Part shown: piece after piece, positions 59,201 through 64,000 of the stretch
Layout: each line of letters starts with the position of its first letter
How positions within the stretch are numbered: position 1 is the first letter of the stretch
Source of the DNA: Luidia sarsii
Taxonomy: Eukaryota > Echinodermata > Asteroidea > Paxillosida > Luidiidae
NCBI GenBank assembly: GCA_949987565.1
Contig: OX465118.1
Coordinates: 5,546,538-5,610,537, forward strand
Reading direction: 5' to 3'
Length of the DNA stretch: 64,000 bases
Notes under the pieces: model-generated
Told to the model about the DNA's origin: nothing
What the model saw: only the letters and a program-made list of their open reading frames with translations
Database searches by the model: none
Translations under genes and position numbers: made by a program

Positions 59201-60351
59201 TACCCAGGTTTACAACAATTAGTTGTTTGCATCTGAATTCTGAATGAAAGCGGGGTGTGATCTCTGGAGATATACGGCAGTTAATGATTGAATTGCTTCT
59301 GACTGGCGCCCCAACAAGCAAAGACTAGTTGACTATTATTAGGGAAGGCCACCATCGAGGGGCTGGATAGCCCAGATGGAAGAGCACTGGTGCGTTAATC
59401 CAGAGGTCTCGGGTTAAAGTCCCAGTCCAGTCAAAGTTTTCTTTGCCAATTTAAATTGTTCAATTTGTTAAAAAGTTCCCAGTCACCTTTTTCTTTGTTA
59501 AATATCTGTAAAAAAAATTTAAAAAGTTTGTTGCAATTTTTGCATAAGTAATAAATGTTAAAACAGCTCTCCATAGACGACTGGAAAGATGCTTGCGGTC
59601 AAGTCCCAGTCCAGTCAAAGTTCCCTTTGCCATTTTGTAAATTTGTGGAAATGATTCATTGTTTGAAAATAATCATTGGGAAATAATTCATTGTTAGTTG
59701 TTCAAAAAATCCCAGCCTGTGCTTCCTTTAATTTGTTTGAAAATAAAATGTATTAATTAATGTTGAGCAAGTAAAACTAAAACAGTAAAACTTAAAAGGA
59801 TAACAGAATGAATCTCACATCAATACTCCCTCCATTTGTCAAAGGAATGTCGTGGAATGGAGACACATAATTTCCGCCCGCATTTTCTGTAAAATAAAAA
59901 GGTCTCTGGATCAATCCTACATTCCATTAGGCATTACATATCATTACAGAAGACAGAACAGAAATATTAATTCTGTTCTACAAAGCTACTTAGCTAATTA
60001 AAAAAATATATTAATAATTAATGTCTACAACAACATGCGCATTTTCTCTCACACTTGTTTTTTTATTTTAAAGCCCATTAAATTATCACGAAAATGGTTC
60101 AATACAACGTTGCACGGCCGGCCTTTTCCGCTTTGATAAAACGGCCGTAACTCACTGAAAAACAGGCGGTAGTTGAGCGAATTCGAGGGCCCTCTTTCTT
60201 CAACCGTGTATGAAGTAGCCATCCTGGTGAAAGAAACTGGAGCTAAGCACTTGCTAAAGGCTGGAAAGACGGGTGGAAATCTGGCTGCCTTTGAGACAGA
60301 GCCGATAGCCTTCACTGCACGGAACAACCGCTGACACGTTACCAGCGACAT
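50247..60351 (-). CDS. PPA1/PPA2-like: Soluble inorganic pyrophosphatase (family I), 12 coding exons
   Basis: The enzyme hydrolyses pyrophosphate to two phosphates with Mg2+, driving biosynthetic reactions that release PPi. Twelve exons join with GT-AG introns and consistent phases: 60351-60156, 59886-59819, 58804-58748, 58318-58199, 57375-57225, 56482-56420, 55869-55829, 55161-55075, 54308-54223, 52035-51966, 51075-51036, 50278-50247. From the inner ATG (60222) the protein has 293 residues, close to the 289 of human PPA1. Residues E54, R57, K62, E64, R84, Y95, Y99, the signature DNDPLDV (121-127), D153, D158, K160, Y198 and K199 correspond to the known active-site set, so it should be active. 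The outer ATG (60351) adds 43 residues rich in Arg, Lys, Ser and Phe without Asp or Glu, followed directly by MATS, giving 336 residues, close to human PPA2 (334, mitochondrial). One gene may thus serve cytosol and mitochondria by choice of start. A TATAAA box at 60456-60461 (minus) supports transcription start near 60430. Confidence 0.95.
50700..50880 (+). mobile_element. tRNA-headed SINE in pyrophosphatase intron 11
   Basis: GGGCTGGAAAGCTCAGATGA (box A), GGTACGCAAAACCAG, B box GGGTTCAAGTCCC and the tail CAGTCAAAGATTTCTTTGCC identify it. It is antisense to the gene. Confidence 0.85.
51036..51075 (-). CDS. Pyrophosphatase exon 11
   Basis: Forty bases encode [13 protein letters not shown] plus one base, between acceptor ATATACAG and donor GTAATT. 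Phases fit both neighbours. Confidence 0.78.
51190..51600 (+). mobile_element. Composite SINE: truncated copy, linker, full head and tail
   Basis: It starts with the end of a tRNA domain and its tail (GGTCAAGCCAAAGTTTTC, about 51213). About 200 bp of linker follow (GGTTTACAACAATTGGTTG, GGAGATATACGGCAG, TTCTGACTGGCGCCCCC), then a complete head (box A at 51450, B box GGGTTCAAGTCCC at 51501) and tail. The same order occurs at 59040-59500. Confidence 0.85.
51604..51720 (-). mobile_element. SINE in inverted orientation to its neighbour
   Basis: On the minus strand it reads GGGAAGGCCACCTTC, GGGCTGGATAGCTCAGACGG, B box AGGTTCAACTCCC and CAGTCAAAGTTTTCTTTGCC. It faces the copy at 51450 tail to tail across about 45 bp. 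Confidence 0.85.
51765..51930 (+). repeat. (CTGT/CTGC)n microsatellite
   Basis: Imperfect tetranucleotide runs CTGTCTGTCTGT, CCTGCCTGCC and TGTGTGTGTTTGTCTGTCTG lie in intron 10 only about 40 bp from exon 10. Confidence 0.9.
51966..52035 (-). CDS. Pyrophosphatase exon 10
   Basis: It completes the Cys codon, then reads [20 protein letters not shown] and VEN, and ends at GTACGT. If that donor were not used, a stop comes ten codons later. The exon 11-12 ending fits the family better. Confidence 0.85.
52230..54152 (+). repeat. 1.9-kb minisatellite in pyrophosphatase intron 9
   Basis: About 47 copies of a 40-42 bp unit containing ACAACCTTCCTCAAT and CACAATCCTCCAGTGTAAAT. In the outer parts, 40-bp (AAATGAC) and 42-bp (AAATATGAC or AAATATAAC) forms alternate, giving an 82-bp repeat. 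The core (about 52760-53225) is a different, homogeneous 40-bp subtype with CCCGTGTAATATTGTAAAT. Long frames on both strands arise from the repetition and lie within an intron. Confidence 0.95.
54223..54308 (-). CDS. Pyrophosphatase exon 9
   Basis: It encodes [20 protein letters not shown] and KVDSAGIV plus two bases of a Cys codon. Acceptor CTTTTAG, donor GTAAGT. It matches the KDFAxxxIxxTHxxW region of the family. Confidence 0.92.
54640..55010. repeat. GTACATGTAC palindromic tract, second location
   Basis: It shares words with 43310-43720: TGTACATGTAC, ACAGTACATG, TGTACAAAAGTACATGCA. It lies in intron 8 of the pyrophosphatase gene. Confidence 0.75.
55075..55161 (-). CDS. Pyrophosphatase exon 8
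   Basis: Twenty-nine whole codons, [20 protein letters not shown] and on to PKNR, contain Y198 and K199. The donor GTTGGT is weak but keeps phase with exon 9. Confidence 0.92.
55600..55720 (+). mobile_element. Decayed SINE, tRNA 3' half and tail
   Basis: GACTGGTACACAAAACCAGAG, a damaged B box AGGTTAAAATACC, TTTTCTCTGC and AAAGTTCCCAGTCAG match the better copies. Box A is gone. It lies in intron 7. Confidence 0.65.
55829..55869 (-). CDS. Pyrophosphatase exon 7
   Basis: Forty-one bases encode (D)[13 protein letters not shown] after acceptor TGTACAG and before GTGAAG. The position corresponds to the DINDV...PGYLE stretch of the family. Confidence 0.9.
56120..56402 (+). mobile_element. 3' tail of a non-LTR retrotransposon, copy 1
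   Basis: The end of a reverse-transcriptase-type ORF is readable: [20 protein letters not shown], then [15 protein letters not shown] and TGA. A CTCCTTCCTTCC-type 3' UTR follows. The FF-x-R-x-x-x-x-WNSLP-like motif and final FK-R are typical of CR1/jockey-type LINE C-termini. It ends 18 bp from the donor of exon 6, antisense to the gene. Confidence 0.7.
56420..56482 (-). CDS. Pyrophosphatase exon 6
   Basis: Sixty-three bases encode [20 protein letters not shown], with active-site D158 and K160. It is flanked on both sides by related antisense LINE tails. Its length is a multiple of three, so skipping it would keep frame but remove catalytic residues. Confidence 0.92.
56895..57203 (+). mobile_element. 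3' tail of a non-LTR retrotransposon, copy 2
   Basis: It reads [20 protein letters not shown], then [15 protein letters not shown] and TGA, with the same 3' UTR as copy 1. WNSLP is intact here. It ends 20 bp from the donor of exon 5, antisense to the gene. Confidence 0.7.
57225..57375 (-). CDS. Pyrophosphatase exon 5 (signature exon)
   Basis: Fifty codons plus one base begin [11 protein letters not shown] and contain [12 protein letters not shown], the metal-binding pyrophosphatase signature, then [12 protein letters not shown] with D153. Acceptor GCCTAG, donor GTGAGC. Confidence 0.96.
57505..57650 (-). mobile_element. tRNA-like SINE heads of another type, head to head
   Basis: On the minus strand CTTAGCACAGTGGTCAAC and CAGGTTCAAACCC (B box) make a tRNA-like unit. 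Immediately to the right, on the plus strand, lies GATGTCTGCACTATAAAGCC with the B box GGATTCGAATCCC. Both lack the CAGTCAAAG tail of the commoner SINE. They lie in intron 4. Confidence 0.5.
57660..58150 (+). repeat. 76-bp minisatellite, about 6.5 copies, intron 4
   Basis: Units run from CATAGCATTGAATGAGGC through AGCTCAACTTAGATAG and CTGTGGGTGGACTGGAGG to GGGGGCATGC. The array stops about 50 bp before exon 4. Confidence 0.92.
58199..58318 (-). CDS. Pyrophosphatase exon 4
   Basis: Forty whole codons from IKTTQKMNP to WNYGALPQ, with KGKLRF (R84) and GYIWNYG (Y95, Y99). Acceptor GTTCCAG, donor GTAGGA. Confidence 0.95.
58748..58804 (-). CDS. Pyrophosphatase exon 3
   Basis: Nineteen whole codons, [19 protein letters not shown], carry active-site E54, R57, K62 and E64. 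Splice sites are TTGTAG and GTAAGT. Confidence 0.95.
59040..59500 (+). mobile_element. Composite SINE, same order as at 51190
   Basis: It starts inside a tRNA domain at GAGGTCTCGGGTTCAAGTCC, runs through the CAGTCAAAGTTTTCTTTGCC tail, then the linker (GGTTTACAACAATTAGTTG, GGAGATATACGGCAG, CTGACTGGCGCCCC). A second full head follows (GGGCTGGATAGCCCAGATGG at about 59360, B box GGGTTAAAGTCCC) with its own tail. It lies in intron 2. Confidence 0.85.
59575..59650 (+). mobile_element. SINE fragment
   Basis: GGTCAAGTCCCAGTCCAGTC and AAAGTTCCCTTTGCC match the B box and tail of the common SINE. The head is missing. Confidence 0.65.
59819..59886 (-). CDS. Pyrophosphatase exon 2
   Basis: It encodes [16 protein letters not shown] and TNGGSID after acceptor TTTACAG, and ends before GTGAGA at a codon boundary. 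The SPFHDIP motif is the family's N-terminal beta-strand region. Confidence 0.93.
60156..60351 (-). CDS. Pyrophosphatase exon 1 (two in-frame starts)
   Basis: ATG 60351 opens the leader [20 protein letters not shown] and onward to FTR; ATG 60222 opens [11 protein letters not shown]. The exon ends with TTTTTCA before GTGAGT, one base into a Lys codon. A still earlier in-frame ATG (60426) would lie within a few bases of the inferred cap site and is unlikely to be used. Confidence 0.85.
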
Positions 60352-60455
60352 GTGGACATTAATTTTCGTATAACGCGTGTGCAATGGCGCGTTAGCCTCC
60401 ACCTCGTTCCCAGGGATGAGGGACAAGGTTGTGCATTAATGAGGGATAAGCTGAC

Positions 60456-60461
60456 TTTATA
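60456..60461 (-). promoter_or_regulatory. TATA box of the pyrophosphatase gene
   Basis: ATGTATAAAGTCAGC on the minus strand holds a canonical TATAAA. A start about 30 bp on (near 60430) leaves a leader of about 80 nt before ATG 60351. Confidence 0.5.
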
Positions 60462-60469
60462 CATGTATT

Positions 60470-61340
60470 GGGGTCGACGGAAGCTGAAAGTACAGAAAAA
60501 ACTTTCTACCAGTCCATCCTTCAGTGGATTGGTGGCAAGCAAAGATAGTATAGCGCCGCGTAGTTTGGTAGCAAGTCTATTTCTGAAGGAACCGTCTGAA
60601 AAAAAAACCAGGTAGACAAAAACAGGCAAAAAGACAGAAAGATTGATGGATAAACAGACACCCCAAAAAGTCCCAACCCTACCCAACCAAACGCTGCTAA
60701 GTGACACTTATAAGTACAGAGAAAAGACAAATTTCATAAACAAAAGCATTTCTAAACAAATATTTTTTTATTTTAAGTCTCATTTTGACTTTGCCACCTG
60801 AAAATCATGCAACTCAGAATTACGCAGAAAAGAAAAAAATATATATTTACTTCCACAACTAGCTGTTTAAGCATGTACCTTCTGGGTTGCTTTTACCATC
60901 ACCAATAATAACGCATCAGAACTTTACGTCTAAAAATCACAATGGACAAAATGTATCCTCTTATCAAAACATCTATCACTATATCAGACATTCTAGCCTA
61001 TCCAAAATATATAAATGACCAGAACAAAAACTGTGTACATGTACATGTACATGCCATGATAGTTACCCACACAATCCATGAGAAAATGTGACACAAGATC
61101 AAATCCCAACATATCTGCATTCTCCGTCATTCAACATTTACAATGTACTACTATGGATTTACAAGCTGTATATGAAAACCGCATATTGATACAAAATGAA
61201 AAACATTAATATGAAAGATATGTATTTATACAATGACAAAATTTGAAAGATTTCATGTAATTGATACACTGACATCTGTTGCAACAATTATTCCTGAAGG
61301 TATTATATTCTGTTCTTCGTTCTTACTTTTTGTTAGCCTT
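60470..61340. other. Upstream flank of the pyrophosphatase gene
   Basis: AT-rich with a short GTACATGTACATGTACATGCC run near 61035. Open frames at 60339-60730 on the minus strand run across the inferred promoter and are not convincing as genes. Confidence 0.45.
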
Positions 61341-61392
61341 TGACCTGCCCCTGCCCCAATACCAGTATGGCTTCATTGTGTAACTTTGCGTA

Positions 61393-61690
61393 ACTAACTT
61401 AGCCAGGTTTACAACAATTGGTTGTTTGCATCTGAATGAAAGCAGGGGTGTGACCCCTGGAGATATACGCAGTTAATGGTTGAATTGCTTCTGTCTGGCG
61501 CCCCCACCCCAGCAAAGACTGGTTGACTACTAGGGAAGGCCACCATCTCAGGGCTGGATAGCTGAGGTGGAAGAGCACTGGTACGTTAATCCAGAGGTCT
61601 CAGTTCAAGTCCTGGTCCAGTCAAAGGTTTTCATGGCCAGTTTTTCAATTTGTTCCAAAGTTCCCAAGCACTCACAAAGTCTATCTGATG
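61393..61690 (+). mobile_element. SINE with linker, head and tail
   Basis: It begins at the linker GGTTTACAACAATTGGTTG, then GGAGATATACGCAG, CTGTCTGGCGCCCCC, AGGGAAGGCCACCATC and GGGCTGGATAGCTGAGGTGG. The region of the B box reads CAGTTCAAGTCC (one base lost), and the tail ends near CAAGCACTC. Confidence 0.85.
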
Positions 61691-61699
61691 TGCCTTATT

Positions 61700-63860
61700 G
61701 CTCAATTGGTTTCCTGATATGGGTTGGTTATACATGTAGATTCAGGCTTTAATTCTTGGTCATCGGTTTCAACCATATTATGGGTGTAGGTGGGCCACAC
61801 CCACTCCAAGGTTGCAGTCTTTTGCAGTTTGAATTACCAGTCTATAAAAAAACATACAGCAGTGTGGCAAATCTTGATAGCCCCTGCAACCATGATAATA
61901 TTAACGCTTTGTGTACTACATTGGTTATTGGCTTTGAAGCGTCCGTGAGAGCAATCTTTTTGAAGACTGTATACCGACCATGTACCGGATTGTTTCGCAC
62001 AAAACCGCAGTTATAGAGAGGGTTGTTTTCAATGCTTGTTCTGAAGCCCAAAAATTGTGTTTGGAGAATAATGCTCAGTACAACTTTTATAGACAGTAGA
62101 CTTATCTTTCATTTGATACCAAGCTTGATACATTTGGTTACATCTTTCGTTACGAAAAGTCCCACTGCAAACTCCGCGCGTGGCATGCACCTCAGTCCGG
62201 AACGTGTGGCAGAAATTCCCATATTCAAAATTACAACTGATTAAGCTACAGTAACTGTTGCCTTTGAACTCCCTATTAAACAACTTTGATTTTTGTATCC
62301 TTGTACAATGATAAAAAAAAAATCAAAATTGTTAAAAGAGGAGTATACGGGCTACAGTTAGAATGCAATTTATAATTTATTATACTTTAACTACAATAAG
62401 GATACAGTTGATAAGATTGGCAGATGTCACGGTATGCATGTTCACGAAAGTTCACCGGGAAAACATACATTTCAAACGCAATGCAAACAAACAATTCATC
62501 CTTCCCCCCAAAAATGATGAAAACTACAATTTGAATAATATATCTACCACATTTCATATTTCTATAATATTTCCTTTTGCAATGAACCACAATTGGCTTT
62601 TGCCATGCAATATCCATATATATGAACCATACATGTGTAGAAAGTTGAATACAGATATCAAGTCAAGGAAGTACAATGATGTACAGACAAGCAAATATTT
62701 ACAAAAGGAAAGGGAATCTTTTAAAAACCAATCACTTGTTATATTAAATTGTATCTATGGCATAATTGTATTGCTCAAGAAAGTCTTTGAAATTTTAGTG
62801 AGTCTTTGTAATTGTAGTAATTTCTGGTTTTTCCTGAAGACCTATCCCTAAACCTGTTTTACTGCCAAAATGTATACTTCATAATCATTAAGTGAAGGAG
62901 TTTTTCATCAAATGTAATCCAGAAGGATTAATTTATGTTTTTTAATCTGTGGGTTCCTGAAATGACCTTACATTTTTATAAGGATATTTTTAAAGGTAAA
63001 AATATGACAAATTCTGACTCCACTAAGAAAAAAGAAGCTTGCCAAAATGTTTGTACACTTCAGATCCCTAGACGACAGCAGAAAATGAGCTTGACTGTGA
63101 TATTTATTGCAGAGACCCTTTAGGTGGATTGGGGAGCCCAACAAACGAACATAGCAGCTCTGGGTGTGGTTATATTGATTGTTTGTAGATTTTTGTTTAT
63201 CATTTGTCCAAAAAGAAACCCCTGATGTACGTTGGGTGAGGAAGCAGGGAGTTCAAATCTATACATCACCAAATTCAAATCAAATCACAATCAATGCTTG
63301 CCAAGATTGGTATGGTTTCAATTACATCTGATGAGAACACCACAGGAAAACCAAAGTCACACACCGCATACAAACTGGGCTCCTGAAAAGGAAAGTTTGA
63401 AATGGATCTTTCCATTGTTTTTAAGCATTCATATTCACGACACTCCAAAGATATGAAAGATAAATTTGCAACTCCTGATCAATGTTTTTAAAAGAATCAC
63501 ACTTTTTAGTATTGTGGGTATCAAATCTTTGGTATTTGATAAATACACTATGATTAAGTTGTTTTTATGATATTTGTCTTGTGACCACTGTGAAATTGCT
63601 CTTGCAGTCAGAGATATGATGGAACAAATGTCAACAAATGGATAATCCAAGATGTGCCAATGTAAAAAGATGGGAGCAGCACCAAATGTGTTGGACTTTG
63701 TGTGCATGATTCTGTAGAATAGAAAAATGTTGAAAACTGCTGACTGACTAAAATAACCAAAATGCAAATAGAAACAAACACGGAGGGCCTGATGTTTATA
63801 TTCTTTCGGGACCTTTCTCTTAAGCAGATTTCAGCCAACAGTGTAGGACTTCTTCCGGGG
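61700..63860. other. AT-rich region without recognised genes
   Basis: The longest frame (62363-62851, plus, 162 codons) has the composition of random AT-rich DNA (Asn, Lys, Ile, Tyr) and no domain I know. No good exon with splice sites is evident. Untranslated parts of a neighbouring gene could lie here. Confidence 0.4.
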
Positions 63861-63864
63861 CAGA

Positions 63865-63930
63865 ATTCTGAAAGGTCCTGCTAGGATCAAAACATTGAGC
63901 CCGCAATATTTGCAAGACAGCGTTAATGTG
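63865..63930 (+). mobile_element. Interspersed repeat end, relative of 47903-47945
   Basis: GGTCCTGCTAGGATCAAAAC followed by GAGCCCGCAATATTTGC parallels GGTCCTGCTGGGATCGAAAC and AGGCCCTCTATTTTT at 47903. It is probably the 3' end of the same element family. Confidence 0.5.
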
Positions 63931-64000
63931 CTTGGCTGTTCATTCAGCAAGCAGCATCTGTTGCTAAAGCTCTTTGGAATTGGCGGTCGGCAGAGAAAAA

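Noticed and set aside
60339..60730. Minus-strand frames upstream of the pyrophosphatase start
   Set aside because: They run through the TATA box and overlap exon 1 in another frame.
62363..62851. Plus-strand 162-codon frame
   Set aside because: Its Asn, Lys, Ile and Tyr content is that of translated AT-rich DNA and nothing similar is recognised.

Overview
The window is metazoan nuclear DNA. It holds an interrupted gene with GT-AG introns, tRNA-derived SINEs, non-LTR retrotransposon tails, a BEL/Pao gag relic, a THAP-domain relic and intronic minisatellites. No bacterial-style genes, operons, rRNA or CRISPR are present. Repeat vocabulary (many GTACATGTAC palindromes, tRNA-headed SINEs) and the protein pieces fit a marine invertebrate such as a lancelet, echinoderm or hemichordate, but I cannot choose among these from sequence alone.

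Positions 1-42697 form one uninterrupted head-to-tail macrosatellite. It has a 1.70-1.75 kb unit, 24 full or nearly full units plus a broken terminal one; the left end lies outside the window. Each unit has a tRNA-Gly-like head (A) with a T-run, a GC-rich block crowded with six-base palindromes, a T-rich block with three hairpin subrepeats, a second tRNA-like head (B) with a T-run, and about 880 bp of AT-rich DNA. Diagnostic variants sort the units into types. From 17293 onward they fall into a higher-order order E-F-G-H-I, with E-F-G-H at 17293-24271 and the full E-F-G-H-I at 32993-41712. Two units are chimeras whose switch points fall on or around head B, and the array ends at a B-to-A fusion.

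Positions 42698-50246 are a graveyard and spacer. They hold a frameshifted THAP fragment between two outward-facing CAAGATGGC/CRE sites, a palindromic low-complexity tract, SINE pieces, one orphan last exon resembling an SLC16/monocarboxylate transporter, a decayed BEL/Pao gag, a LINE-like 3' end and AT-rich DNA with nothing recognisable.

Positions 50247-60351 (minus strand) carry the one well-supported gene: a family I soluble inorganic pyrophosphatase (PPA1/PPA2 family). I could assemble it into 12 coding exons with consistent phases and all catalytic residues in place. Exon 1 holds two in-frame starts. The inner one gives a 293-residue cytosolic-type enzyme. The outer adds a 43-residue basic, acid-free leader and gives a 336-residue mitochondrial-type protein. 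Introns contain a 1.9-kb minisatellite, a 76-bp minisatellite, several SINEs and two LINE tails placed 18-20 bp past splice donors. A TATA box lies at 60456-60461.

Positions 60430-64000 are mostly AT-rich flank with one SINE and no gene that I recognise.
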